Part shown: positions 26,022-34,995 of the stretch, one piece after another
Position numbering within the stretch: position 1 is the stretch's first letter
How the letters are laid out: every line of letters starts with the position of its first letter
Assembly (NCBI RefSeq): GCF_030709675.1
Contig: NZ_JAUZQD010000003.1
Span: 496,001 to 560,000 of the forward strand
Direction of reading: 5' to 3'
Source of the DNA: Symbioplanes lichenis
Lineage (GTDB): Bacteria > Actinomycetota > Actinomycetes > Mycobacteriales > Micromonosporaceae
DNA length: 64,000 nt
Position numbers and translations under genes: made by a program
Notes under the pieces: model-generated
What the model saw: the letters and a program-made list of their open reading frames with translations, nothing else
Databases searched by the model: none
What the model was told of the DNA's origin: nothing

Positions 26022-26854
26022 GGGGTCACCAGGCCCTCGTAGGAGTCCGGGCGCCGGTCGCGGTAGAACTGCCAGCGGTCGCGGACGGTGTGCAGCAGCG
26101 ACAGGTCGAGGTCGCGCACGATCAGCTCGGGATTGTGTGTGTCGCCGACCTCGCCGACGAACTTGCCCTCGGGATCCACGAAGTACGACTGCCCGTAGAA
26201 GTCGTTGTCCCCGAGGGGTTCCGTGCCGACCCGGTTGATCGCGCCGATGAAGTACTCGTTGGCGACCGCGCTGGCGGGCTGTTCCAATTGCCACAGGTAA
26301 CTCGACAAGCCGCGGCTCGTCGCCGACGGGTTGAAGACGATCTGCGCGCCGCCCAGCCCCAGGGCCCGCCAGCCCTCGGGGAAGTGCCGGTCGTAGCAGA
26401 TGTAGACGCCCACCTTGCCGACCGCCGTGTCGAAGACCGGGTAGCCGAGGTTGCCGGGGCGGAAGTAGAACTTCTCCCAGAAGCCCTTGACCTGCGGGAT
26501 GTGGTTCTTGCGGTACTTGCCGAGATAGCTCCCGTCGGCGTCGACCACCGCGGCGGTGTTGTAGAGGACGCCGGGCTGCTCCTGCTCGTACATGGGCAGG
26601 ACCATGACCAGCCCGAGCTCGGCGGCGAGGGCCTGGAAGCGCTCGGTCGTGGGGCCGGGGACCGACTCCGCGTACTCGTAGAAGGCGGTGTCCTGCACCT
26701 GGCAGAAGTAGGGCCCGTAGAAGAGCTCCTGGAAGCAGATCACCTTCGCGCCCTGGGCGGCGGCCTCGCGGGCGTGGTCCTCGTGCGCCTTGATCATGGT
26801 TTCCTTGTCGCCGGTCCATGTGGTCTGGACCAGGGCGGCGCGGACGACGGTCAT
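26018..26854 (-). CDS. Beta-ureidopropionase / N-carbamoyl amidase (nitrilase superfamily)
   Basis: This 278-aa protein carries the Glu-Lys-Cys triad: FQELFYGPYF, GKYRKNHIP and YICYDRHFPEG. It should hydrolyse N-carbamoyl-beta-alanine (or -3-aminoisobutyrate) to the beta-amino acid, CO2 and ammonia. ATG 26854 follows an AGAGGGG ribosome site. It is the first gene of the long minus-strand pyrimidine operon (to 18660) and faces the MocR regulator. Confidence 0.9.
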   Translation of the reverse strand: MTVVRAALVQTTWTGDKETMIKAHEDHAREAAAQGAKVICFQELFYGPYFCQVQDTAFYEYAESVPGPTTERFQALAAELGLVMVLPMYEQEQPGVLYNTAAVVDADGSYLGKYRKNHIPQVKGFWEKFYFRPGNLGYPVFDTAVGKVGVYICYDRHFPEGWRALGLGGAQIVFNPSATSRGLSSYLWQLEQPASAVANEYFIGAINRVGTEPLGDNDFYGQSYFVDPEGKFVGEVGDTHNPELIVRDLDLSLLHTVRDRWQFYRDRRPDSYEGLVTP

Positions 26855-26992
26855 CCTGTGCCCCTCTCTCGAAAGGTGGCCTGGGTCACCCCTCGATTGT
26901 GATCGCGGCTCTACCCCGTGTCATCGCCCCAGCGTCGGCTTGACATCGAGGGTCGTCATGGGGCGACACTAACGACACAGATCGAGGCGAAC

Positions 26993-27037
26993 AATTGCCT
27001 GGCTGTTACCAAATGTTTCGGAGAAGTAATTGCTTGG
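26993..27037. promoter_or_regulatory. Direct repeats AATTGCYTGG, candidate MocR operator
   Basis: AATTGCCTGG (26993-27002) and AATTGCTTGG (27028-27037) are 35 bp apart in the divergent intergenic region; the second overlaps the start of the regulator. MocR proteins often bind direct repeats in such positions. Confidence 0.45.
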
Positions 27038-28394
27038 GTTGATCACTTCTTCAGTTGCCGATCGCAGCGCCCGGGGCATCGCCGCCGCTGTCAGCCGGCT
27101 CGTCACTGGCGGTGAGCTGCCGGTCGGGACGCGACTGCCCACAGTGCGCGATGTCGCGCGGGCCTTGAGCGTGAGCCCGACGACGGTGAGTGAGGCGTGG
27201 CAGAGCCTGGCCCGAGCCGGCGCCATCGAGACCCGCGGCCGCTCCGGATCCTTCGTCGCCGCGCCGCGTTCGTCTCTGCGCTACAGCCGATTGGCTGGTG
27301 CATCGTCCCTGCCGAGAGACCTCTCGACCGGCGTGCCGGACTACGACCTGCTGCCGTCGCTCACGTCGTCGCTGGCCCGGATCGGGGACGCCCGGCTGAC
27401 GCACAGTTACCTCGAGGCCGCTGTGCTGCCGCCCCTGGAGACCGTGCTGCGCGGGCGATGGCCCTTCCCGCCGGAGCAACTCACCGTGGTCGACGGGGCG
27501 ATGGACGCCCTCGACCGGGTCAGCGCCGCCGTCGTCCGCCTCGGCGACCGGGTGCTCGTCGAGCATCCCGCCTTCCCGCCCGTGCTCGACCTGCTCGACG
27601 CCCTCGGCGCGACCGTGATCGGGATCCCGCTCGACGCGGACGGGATGCGCCCGGACGCGTTCGCCGCAGCGGTGCGGCGACACGACCCCGTCGCGGTCTT
27701 CCTGCAGCCCCGGGCCCACAATCCCACCGGGGTCAGCATGTCGGGGCGGCGCGTGGACGAGCTGGGTGACGTGCTGGTCGCGTACCCGGGAATGATGGTC
27801 GTGGAGGACGACCACGCGGGGGACATCGCGACGGCGGCCCCGGTCAGCCTCGGCACCCGGCTGCCGGACCGGACCGTGCACATCGCCGGCTTCTCCAAGA
27901 GCCACGGGCCCGACCTGCGGCTGGCCGCGATCGGCGGCCCGGCCCGGGTGATCGCCGCGGTGACGGACCGGCGGCTGCTCGGCCCGGGCTGGTCCAGCCG
28001 CCTGCTGCAGGCCGTCCTGCTCGACCTGCTGACCTCGGCCGACGTCGCCGCCCAGGTGGCGGCCGCCCGCGACGAGTACGCCCGGCGGCGCGCGACCCTG
28101 GTCACCGCCCTGACCGAGCGGGGCGCCACCGCCACCGCCGCCGACGGCATCAACCTGTGGCTGACCGTCGCCGACCAGCAGGCGGCCATGGTGGAGCTCG
28201 CCGGTCACGGCGTCGCCGTCGCCCCGGGCGCCCCCTTCGACGTCATCCCGTCCGGCCCGCAGCACATCCGGATCACCGCCGGTCTGATCCGCGACGAGTT
28301 CGTGGAGTACGCCGACCTGTTCGCCTCCGCCGCCCGGGCCGGTGCCCGGGGCAGTGGCTCGCCTCGCCGCCCGCACCCGCGCGGATGGCGCTGA
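27030..28394 (+). CDS. MocR-family (GntR-aminotransferase) regulator
   Basis: This protein has 454 aa. A GntR winged helix occupies residues 10-80 (GGELPVGTRLPTVRDVARAL, then VSPTTVSEAWQSLARAGAIE). The rest is a fold-type I aminotransferase-like domain with LQPRAHNPTGVS and VVEDDHAGD. The internal aldimine Lys is in IAGFSKSHGPDLR, so PLP binding is likely. MocR proteins sense amino or pyrimidine-derived ligands through PLP. TTG 27030 lies 3 bases after GGAGAAG; TTG 27039 is the alternative. It is divergent from the pyrimidine operon and upstream of the aminotransferase, probably regulating both. Confidence 0.88.
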   Translation: MLGLITSSVADRSARGIAAAVSRLVTGGELPVGTRLPTVRDVARALSVSPTTVSEAWQSLARAGAIETRGRSGSFVAAPRSSLRYSRLAGASSLPRDLSTGVPDYDLLPSLTSSLARIGDARLTHSYLEAAVLPPLETVLRGRWPFPPEQLTVVDGAMDALDRVSAAVVRLGDRVLVEHPAFPPVLDLLDALGATVIGIPLDADGMRPDAFAAAVRRHDPVAVFLQPRAHNPTGVSMSGRRVDELGDVLVAYPGMMVVEDDHAGDIATAAPVSLGTRLPDRTVHIAGFSKSHGPDLRLAAIGGPARVIAAVTDRRLLGPGWSSRLLQAVLLDLLTSADVAAQVAAARDEYARRRATLVTALTERGATATAADGINLWLTVADQQAAMVELAGHGVAVAPGAPFDVIPSGPQHIRITAGLIRDEFVEYADLFASAARAGARGSGSPRRPHPRGWR

Positions 28395-28403
28395 CCGTCC
28401 CGC

Positions 28404-28459
28404 GGTTCACCCGACTTCCTTGCCAGCGGTTCACACGACTTCCTTGGGGGTTCACATGA
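28404..28459 (+). repeat. Three GGTTCACnnGAC repeats before the aminotransferase
   Basis: GGTTCACCCGACTTCCTTG (28404), GGTTCACACGACTTCCTTG (28428) and GGTTCACATGAC (28449) are spaced 24 and 21 bp. Each core resembles the 11-bp actinobacterial PHO-box unit (GTTCACCCGGC), though PHO boxes are normally contiguous. The third copy contains the start codon. They may be operators or a recent micro-duplication. Confidence 0.55.
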
Positions 28460-29745
28460 CCGATGACCTGCTCGCCCGGCACCGCGCCGTCATGCCGTCC
28501 TGGGTGGCCGCCTACTACGGCGACGACGCGATCGAACTGGTCTCCGGCTCGGGGCGCCGGGTCACCGACAGCGCCGGCCGCACGTACCTGGACTTCTTCG
28601 GCGGCGTGCTCACCACCATGATCGGCCACGACATCCCCGAGGTGCGCGAGGCGGTCGAACGCCAGCTGGCCACCGGCATCGTGCACAGCTCGACCCTCTA
28701 TCTCATCCGGCAGCAGGTCGAGCTGGCCGAGAAGATCGCCCGCGTCTCCGGCATCCCCGACGCCCGCGTCTTCTTCGCCAACTCGGGCACCGAGGCCAAC
28801 GAGGCCGCCCTGCTCTTCGCCACGAACCACCGCCGCACCAACCAGATCCTGGCCGTGCGCAACAGCTACCACGGCCGGTCGTTCGCCGCGATGGCCGTCA
28901 CCGGGCACCGCAGCTGGTCCGCCTCGGGTCTGAGCCCGTTGCAGGTGAGCTGGCTCCCGTCCAGCGACGGCCTCCGCGGCCGTATGGTGGGTCTCTCTTC
29001 CGCCGAGCACATTGATGTTTTTCTTGACGACCTGCGCGAGGTGCTGGCCACCACCACGGCCGGCGACGTCGCCGCGCTGATCGCCGAGCCGATCCAGGGC
29101 GTCGGCGGCTTCGTCCACGGGCCCGACGGGCTCCTCGGTGCGGTCAAGAAGGAGCTCGACAACCACGGGATCCTGTTCATTGCCGACGAGGTCCAGACGG
29201 GCTGGGGGCGTACCGGCGCGCACTTCTGGGGTTATCAGGCCCACGACGTCCAGCCCGACCTCATCACCTTCGCCAAGGGCATCGGCAACGGCTTCGCCCT
29301 GGCCGGCGTGGTCGGCCGGGCCGAGCTGGTCAACGCCGTCCCGGGCACCAGCTTCTCCACCTTCGGCGGCAACCCGGTCGCCACGGCCGCCGGCAACGCC
29401 GTCCTCGACTACGTCCTCGACCACGACCTGCAGGCCAACGCCCGCCGCACCGGCGACATCCTCCTCACCGGCCTGCGCGCCCTCGAGTCCCCGATCGTCG
29501 CCGAGGTCCGCGGCCGCGGCCTGATGATCGCCCTCGAGATCTGCCACCCCGGCACCACCGACCCCGACCCGGCCGCCACCGTCCGCGTCGCCGACGAATG
29601 CCGCCGCGGCGGCCTCCTGATCGGCAAAGGCGGCCTCTACGGCAACGTCCTCCGCATGGGACCGCCCCTCACCCTCACCGACGGCGAGGCCCGCGAAGGC
29701 CTCGCCATCCTCACGGCCGCGCTCAGAACAGTCGCCAGGGTGTGA
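28456..29745 (+). CDS. Class III aminotransferase (beta-alanine / 3-aminoisobutyrate type)
   Basis: This 429-aa fold-type I, class III PLP enzyme shows FFANSGTEANEAALLFA, NSYHGRSFAAMA, ADEVQTGWGRTG, PLP Lys in TFAKGIGNGF and GGNPVATAAGNA. The layout is that of the AGXT2 / beta-alanine-pyruvate group. In this cluster it should turn beta-alanine and 3-aminoisobutyrate into the semialdehydes used by MmsA. ATG 28456 was chosen over an in-frame extension back to 28342, which overlaps MocR. Confidence 0.88.
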   Translation: MTDDLLARHRAVMPSWVAAYYGDDAIELVSGSGRRVTDSAGRTYLDFFGGVLTTMIGHDIPEVREAVERQLATGIVHSSTLYLIRQQVELAEKIARVSGIPDARVFFANSGTEANEAALLFATNHRRTNQILAVRNSYHGRSFAAMAVTGHRSWSASGLSPLQVSWLPSSDGLRGRMVGLSSAEHIDVFLDDLREVLATTTAGDVAALIAEPIQGVGGFVHGPDGLLGAVKKELDNHGILFIADEVQTGWGRTGAHFWGYQAHDVQPDLITFAKGIGNGFALAGVVGRAELVNAVPGTSFSTFGGNPVATAAGNAVLDYVLDHDLQANARRTGDILLTGLRALESPIVAEVRGRGLMIALEICHPGTTDPDPAATVRVADECRRGGLLIGKGGLYGNVLRMGPPLTLTDGEAREGLAILTAALRTVARV

Positions 29746-29766
29746 CTCATCCGGCCTCGGAACGGG

Positions 29767-31611
29767 TCATCCGATGGCTCGATCGAGTTCCGCAGCGCGT
29801 GTCGGCGCCCGGCCGGGTGCGGAGGGAATGATCGCTTCCGCCCGGCCGACGGCGTGACCCTGCGCGAAATCCACACCCAGCTCACGAAGCAGTGCAAAGG
29901 ACGATGATTCCTCGACATACTCAGCCACTGTCCTGATGCCCAGCTGCCGGCACATCTCGACGGTTGACCGGACCGCGATCCGGTCGAAGCCGCTGGTGGC
30001 TAGATCGGTGATGAACTGCCCGTCGATCTTCACAAGATCAATCGGCAACTGCTTCAAAAGTACGAGCGAGGAGTGCCCTGTTCCGAAGTCGTCCAGGGCG
30101 AGGCCGCACCCTGCTGCGGTGACGCGTGCGGCGAAATCAGACGCCACCGTCAGGTTGTCAACCGGTTCGGACTCGGTGATCTCAAAGGTGACCGCGGTCG
30201 GATCCACCTGGTGCCGGTGCAGGGTGTCCAGCACGAAGCTCACGACACCCGGCGTCGAAATCGTCCGGCCGGACACGTTGATCTGATAGTGCGAGGTCTG
30301 TGGGCCCTCCCCGATGTGACCGAGGGCCTGGTCCATCACCCACTTGTCGATGTTCACGCTCTCCGCGCCTCGGCGAGCGGTGGCGAGGAAAGCGGCCGGG
30401 GCATCCGCCACCGTTCCGGGGCGAGCGATCCTCAGCAGGATCTCGTGCCGGGTGACAACGCCGAGCTCGAGATCGAGGATCGGCTGAGCATAGAGACTGA
30501 GCTGGCCGGAGCGAACGGTCGACTGGATGTATTCCCGCATCATGCTCTCTCGTCCGTTGGCCAAAGGCGCGGGGAGGACGGTCAAGGTGGTCTTCTTCCG
30601 GCGGCTCTCCCGCCAGGCGTAAGCGGCGTCGATCACGAGGTCCTCACCTCGGACTCGATAATCCGGCGCGTAAGGGACGATGCCGTGCCAAGACCGAAGC
30701 CGCACGCCACAGACCATGGCCGATGACAGACTTCGATGCAGATCGGCCGACAAAGCGGCCGCGAGGACTTCGTTCGCCGCCACGATGCCGAACTGAGCCG
30801 GGCCGACGACGCCGCTCCGATGCCCGGCCGGCAGAGCCTGCTGCACCAGTTCGGCCACTGTGCGCGTCACTTGGTTCGTCTGATCGGCCGACAGCGAGTG
30901 AGGCAACTCCACGGCGATGACAAGCAGCGCCCCGGATTCCGTGCGGCACAGAGCATCGATCTCATCAGCGAAGGCCGCCGGTGCCGGCCGGTCGCTCAGT
31001 CGATCGACCTGGTCGGCCAGAGTGGCAGCGAGGCGGGCTCGCAGGCGGTGTCGGGCCCGGTCCTGCCGTTCCCGCTCGGCGTCCGTCATGTCGTGAGCAG
31101 TCACGATGATTCCCGCCGGGTGGTATCCGTCCAGGGTGAGCACCTCGACCAGGCAGCGCAGGTGACGGACGGTGGCGTCCGGACGGACGACGCGGCAGGT
31201 TAGTTCGGCCGGCCGCATCTCGCGCCAGGCCAGGCGCACCTCTGCGCTCACGCTTCCGGCATCCCGGGGATGCAGCCCGCCGGCCAGCACATCCTGACCG
31301 ATGCGGGACGCGACAGCAGGGTAGCCGAATATCCGTGACATCTCGTCGGACCAGGTCAAGGCACCGGTTCCGGCGTCCCAGTGGATCCAGCCGGCCTTGG
31401 CCGCCTCCGCGCCACGCTTGATCCCGGTGATCTCGTCCGCGCCCGGCCCCAAGGGGTCTGACGGGTCGAGATCACCGGCCGGGTTCCGTCCCGCTGCCGC
31501 CTCCACGGCATGGGCGCTCTGCACGCGCTCGGCAGCTCTGCGCGTGCGGGCCCGGTCCAGGACGGTCGGTTGTCGTGCGGCAGCCAGCTCTATGATGTCC
31601 TCGAGGTTCAC
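29767..31611 (-). CDS. PAS/EAL c-di-GMP phosphodiesterase-like protein
   Basis: This 614-aa soluble protein has an N-terminal coil, a PAS-like domain (AGWIHWDAGTGALTWSDEMS, then IFGYP, ending in a PAC-like VTAHDMTDAERE) and a middle region without a GGDEF signature. The C-terminal EAL domain keeps key residues: HEILLRI (E-I-L variant), INVSGR, FEITESEP, LALDDFGTGHSS, VKIDGQF and FAQGHAVG. It probably hydrolyses or binds c-di-GMP. GTG 31611 overlaps the sigma factor stop (GTGA), so the two are co-translated. Confidence 0.87.
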   Translation of the reverse strand: MNLEDIIELAAARQPTVLDRARTRRAAERVQSAHAVEAAAGRNPAGDLDPSDPLGPGADEITGIKRGAEAAKAGWIHWDAGTGALTWSDEMSRIFGYPAVASRIGQDVLAGGLHPRDAGSVSAEVRLAWREMRPAELTCRVVRPDATVRHLRCLVEVLTLDGYHPAGIIVTAHDMTDAERERQDRARHRLRARLAATLADQVDRLSDRPAPAAFADEIDALCRTESGALLVIAVELPHSLSADQTNQVTRTVAELVQQALPAGHRSGVVGPAQFGIVAANEVLAAALSADLHRSLSSAMVCGVRLRSWHGIVPYAPDYRVRGEDLVIDAAYAWRESRRKKTTLTVLPAPLANGRESMMREYIQSTVRSGQLSLYAQPILDLELGVVTRHEILLRIARPGTVADAPAAFLATARRGAESVNIDKWVMDQALGHIGEGPQTSHYQINVSGRTISTPGVVSFVLDTLHRHQVDPTAVTFEITESEPVDNLTVASDFAARVTAAGCGLALDDFGTGHSSLVLLKQLPIDLVKIDGQFITDLATSGFDRIAVRSTVEMCRQLGIRTVAEYVEESSSFALLRELGVDFAQGHAVGRAEAIIPSAPGRAPTRAAELDRAIG

Positions 31612-32180
31612 CTGCGCCTCCTCCCCGCCGGGGTGATGAAGCCGTCGGCCTCGGCCAGTTGTTGCAACTTCTGCTTCGCCTTGACTTTGTATTCGCGCAC
31701 GGTGTTACAGGAGATGCCCAGGATGTGGGCGATCTCCAGATCGGGGTAGTTGTCCAAAGTGAGACTGATGACCCGCCCCTGCTGTGCGGGAAGAAGCTGG
31801 ATCCAGCCGGCGAGAAGGTCGTCGGCCTCGGCCGGGGTCTCGGGCGGCGCGACATCCGGCATGTCGCCTAGGTCGATGTAGATCGTCGATGTCCGCCCAC
31901 GGCGCTCCTGATGATCACAGAGCTTGTTGAAGGCGACCTTCATCAGATAGGCGGCGGGCTTCTGGTAGCTCTGCACCTCGGCCCACCTGTCCCGGACGGC
32001 GACGAAGGCCTCCTGGGCCACGTCCTCGACCATCCCCTTGTCATACTCCGACCTGCCCAGGATGCGCAGGACGGAGTCGTAGTTCCGGGTGAAGAAGCCG
32101 GTGAACGACGCGTTCAAGGCAGCTTGCTTGAGCTTCTCCGCAGCGGCCGGATCAGCGGCCGACGAGTGCGACGTCGTCAC
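31608..32180 (-). CDS. ECF-type RNA polymerase sigma factor
   Basis: This 190-aa protein has sigma region 2 (FTGFFTRNYDSVLRILGR, then MVEDVAQEAFVAVRDRW and YLMKVAFNKLCDHQ) and region 4 (LLPAQQGRVISLTLDNYPDL, then EIAHILGISCNTVREYKVKA). GTG 32180 follows GGAGGAGGAG and overlaps the stop of the small TM protein (GTGA). No anti-sigma with a ZAS motif is adjacent; the preceding TM protein could play that part, which is speculative. Confidence 0.85.
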   Translation of the reverse strand: MTTSHSSAADPAAAEKLKQAALNASFTGFFTRNYDSVLRILGRSEYDKGMVEDVAQEAFVAVRDRWAEVQSYQKPAAYLMKVAFNKLCDHQERRGRTSTIYIDLGDMPDVAPPETPAEADDLLAGWIQLLPAQQGRVISLTLDNYPDLEIAHILGISCNTVREYKVKAKQKLQQLAEADGFITPAGRRRR

Positions 32181-32446
32181 GCGGTCTCCTCCTCCCGGGA
32201 GTGCCGGGCCCCGCGCAGCTCGACGATGCGATGACCGTCCTGGTCCTTCTCGTCGATGCGGACCCATCCCTGACGGCGGGCGAGCCGCGCCAGGCTGTCC
32301 GCACGGGTGGTGGTCCGCAGGGACCGCTGCCGTTCCAGTTGAAGTCTTGTGCGGTGCCGGATCCAGCTACGGATCAGACCGCTGATGCCGAGACTGCTCG
32401 CGAAAATTGCCAAGCCGCTGAGCAGCTCTCCGCCGATGTTCTCCAC
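32177..32446 (-). CDS. Small single-TM protein upstream of the sigma factor
   Basis: This 89-aa protein has a TM helix (LLSGLAIFASSLGISGLIRSW) followed by a basic cytoplasmic tail (RHRTRLQLERQRSLRTTTRAD). GTG 32446 is chosen because GGAG lies 8 bases upstream and the longer frame adds a non-membrane, Pro-rich leader. It is first in an operon with the sigma factor and the PAS-EAL gene. No known family recognised; a membrane anchor or regulator of the sigma factor is possible. Confidence 0.55.
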   Translation of the reverse strand: MENIGGELLSGLAIFASSLGISGLIRSWIRHRTRLQLERQRSLRTTTRADSLARLARRQGWVRIDEKDQDGHRIVELRGARHSREEETA

Positions 32447-32668
32447 CGTTGCTCCGCTCGTCCTCCGAAGCCCGTGGCCGGGCCTCCGATCGTTACTCTC
32501 CGTCGGAGGCCCGGTTGTGGGGGTAGAGCGGTGTGCCACCTTGTTCGGAAGATCGTCAGAACACCTCTGACCTGGGCGAGGGGGCCCGGGCGTCTACTTC
32601 GGAATGACCGTTCGGGCGATGCGGGCGATCATGCTGCTCCGTCACCGGAATATTACTTTGTGTGATTG

Positions 32669-33493
32669 TTACGCTTTTTGGAAGGGGAGCGCCTGAGCCA
32701 GATCGGTGAGATCGTCGAGCGGGGAGTCGCCCAGGGCTTGCGCGAGGACCTGGTCGGCCCCCGCGTCGAGGTGGGCGCGCAGCCGGGCGGCGACCGCGTC
32801 CGGGGTGCCGAGCGCCACGACGGCGTCGAGGAAGGCGTCGGAGCCGCCGTCGGCCAGGTCCTGCTCGGTGAAGCCGCTGCGCAGCCAGTTGTTGCGATAG
32901 TTGGTCAGCTGCAGGTAGGGGGCGACCGCCTCGCGCGCGACCGCTGCCTTGTCACCGAGGGCCACGTGCTGCTCGGGGACGAGGAGCTTGTCCGGGCCGA
33001 GCGCCGCCCGGGCCGTACGCGTGTGCTCCGGGGTCGTCAGATAGGGGTGCGCGCCGCCGGTGCGGTCGCGGGAGAGCTTGAGCACCCGCGGGCCGAGTGC
33101 GGCGATCACGATGCGCTCGGCGGGGATGCCGGCTTGCTGCAATTCGTCCAGGTACGCGACCAGGGCCTGATAGGGCGTCGCGGCCTGCGGGCCCACGGCC
33201 TCCCGGTGGCCCGTGCCCACGCCCAGCACCACACGCCCGGGATACTGCCCGTCCACCCGCTGGAACCAGCCGGCCGCCGTCGCCGCGTCGATGGTGAAGA
33301 TGTTCACGATGCCCGTGGCGACGACCAGCTTCGTGGTCGCGGCCAGGAGCTCGCCGGTGCGCTCGAGGTCGTCGTCCGTCACGCCGCCGAGCCAGAGCGA
33401 CGAGTAGCCCAGCCCCTCCACGGCCTGCGCGAACGCGGCATCGGTGTCCCGCCCGCGCCGCCACACCCCGTACTGTCCACCCAAGTTGGTCAT
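32669..33493 (-). CDS. F420-dependent LLM-class oxidoreductase
   Basis: This 274-aa short luciferase-like protein has GQYGVWRRGRDTD, EGLGYSSLWLGG, VVATGIVNIFT and VVLGVGTGHREAVG. It resembles the short actinobacterial F420 LLM group (TIGR03620-like). ATG 33493 begins MTNLGGQYGVW; a longer frame has no support. It is a single gene and its substrate is unknown. Confidence 0.85.
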   Translation of the reverse strand: MTNLGGQYGVWRRGRDTDAAFAQAVEGLGYSSLWLGGVTDDDLERTGELLAATTKLVVATGIVNIFTIDAATAAGWFQRVDGQYPGRVVLGVGTGHREAVGPQAATPYQALVAYLDELQQAGIPAERIVIAALGPRVLKLSRDRTGGAHPYLTTPEHTRTARAALGPDKLLVPEQHVALGDKAAVAREAVAPYLQLTNYRNNWLRSGFTEQDLADGGSDAFLDAVVALGTPDAVAARLRAHLDAGADQVLAQALGDSPLDDLTDLAQALPFQKA

Positions 33494-33814
33494 GCCCCCA
33501 TTGAAGCGCGCGGCGGACGTCACCGCAGGGCGCCGCGCGCCGTCCGGTCTGGCTTCGGTGATGGTGGGCTGACGCGGGCCGGCGCCCACGACGGCGCCGT
33601 GGCCGACGCCTCCGGCTCGGTGCTGGACTCGGCCTCGCTCCGCCGCCCCCTCCGAGACAGGCGCTGGCCGCGACGATCGGAACATGGTGCGGAGCAATGG
33701 ATCGCGCCCGATCCATCGAGGATTCCGATGCCGGGCGGGTGCGGCTTGATCGGGCCGCGGATCCGGTGCCATAGTTGCGGAGCGACCAGCTGTCCAGTGA
33801 CAAGGTAGGTAACG
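33494..33814. other. 321-bp intergenic region
   Basis: It lies between the divergent LLM gene and Panacea copy 2. I see GC-rich sequence with an AAGGTAGG ribosome site for the antitoxin at its right end and no convincing small ORF, hairpin or repeat. Promoters for both genes must lie here. Confidence 0.5.
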
Positions 33815-34324
33815 GTGGCTTCCATCCATGACGTGTCGGCGTACATCCTGCGCCGCGTCGGGCCCATGTCGCCCATGAAACTGCACCTGCTCCTCTTCTA
33901 CTCGCAGGCCTGGTACCTGGCTGACGTGGGGGAGCCGCTCGTGCCCGACCGCTTCGAGGCGTGGCCGCCCGGGCCGGTCGCGGCGGAGCTGTTCGAGTTC
34001 CACCGCGGCGTGTTCTGGCTCACGTCGTGGTCCGACGGCGACCCCGACCGCCTGACGGCCACCCAGCGCGCGTCGATCGACGAGACGGTCGACGACTACG
34101 GCTCCTTCGATGAATACCAGATCGGCGCGCTGGTGGAGAGGGAGGACCCGTACTGGGAGGTCCGGCGGGGGTTGGACCCGGTCGATGAGTGTCACGACGC
34201 CATCACCGAGGACGCGATGCTCAAGTACTACAGCGCGCTCGCGGCGAACGAGGACGCGGGCCTGGTCAAGGACTACGTCTGGACCGAATGGAACCTTCCC
34301 GTGATGAGCAGCGCCGATGTCTAG
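33815..34324 (+). CDS. Panacea-domain antitoxin (copy 2)
   Basis: This 169-aa protein begins MASIHDVSAYILRRVGPMS, then MKLHLLLFYSQAWYLADVG and PDRFEAWPPGPVAAELFE, and aligns along its length with copy 1 at 16185-16706. The start is GTG 33815 with AAGGTAGG upstream. It overlaps the toxin gene by 8 bases. Confidence 0.83.
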   Translation: MASIHDVSAYILRRVGPMSPMKLHLLLFYSQAWYLADVGEPLVPDRFEAWPPGPVAAELFEFHRGVFWLTSWSDGDPDRLTATQRASIDETVDDYGSFDEYQIGALVEREDPYWEVRRGLDPVDECHDAITEDAMLKYYSALAANEDAGLVKDYVWTEWNLPVMSSADV

Positions 34325-34766
34325 GCGAAACCCCCCGAACAAGCAGCAGGGATCAAAGCCCGTCGACGGGGGGCTCGACGCCGGTGAGCACAGGTTGACC
34401 TTCTCGTTCCGCTTCGCCGACCGCGGCTATCGCGGAGCCTGGTCCTGGCCGGGTGCCGCCGAGTGGGAGGAGATCGTCAACTTCCTCTGCGACGTCGGCG
34501 CCTCGACGTGGCACGAGGTCAGGGCGCAGCTGTTCAGCTCGAACAGGGGCAGTCATCGAAAGCACCACACGCAGCACGTCGAGACCTTGGCTCCTGAGGC
34601 GCAGGAGCGTATCAACGCGCTCAGGCATACGGAGAAGTTCGGCTTTGAGCTCTTCCGTTTCCGGCTCGGCAGCCGACAGCGGCTCTGGGGTTACACGAAG
34701 GGCGGGGTGTTCTACGTGTTGTGGTGGGACGCGGAGCACAAGGTCTATCCGGTCGGGCGGGAGTGA
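34317..34766 (+). CDS. Putative toxin of a Panacea-type TA pair (copy 2)
   Basis: This 149-aa protein is a paralogue of the protein at 15743-16192. The first 25 residues differ. Then GYRGAWSWPGAAEWEE, GSHRKHHTQHVE, RFRLGSRQRLWGYT and FYVLWWDAEHKVYP are shared. The strong conservation of the C-terminal WWDAEH block suggests it is part of the active or antitoxin-contact surface. Toxicity is inferred from the pairing. Confidence 0.7.
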   Translation: MSRRNPPNKQQGSKPVDGGLDAGEHRLTFSFRFADRGYRGAWSWPGAAEWEEIVNFLCDVGASTWHEVRAQLFSSNRGSHRKHHTQHVETLAPEAQERINALRHTEKFGFELFRFRLGSRQRLWGYTKGGVFYVLWWDAEHKVYPVGRE

Positions 34767-34995
34767 GGGCGTCTCAGGGAACGTTCAGGCGATTTGTCCG
34801 CCGGGCGGCGGGCAGGTGGGGCATCATGGTCGGCGGGGCGTGCGGGCGGGGCAGCGAGGGCTGTCCATCTTTGCCGGTCGGTAAACGTGGGGGCCGGTGA
34901 CCTTCTGGCGACATGTTCGCTACGGGGTGCTCAACAGCGGCGGAAGCCTGGACGGGCGTCTTTTGGCGATTGCCTGGCGGGGGCACTATCTGCAT

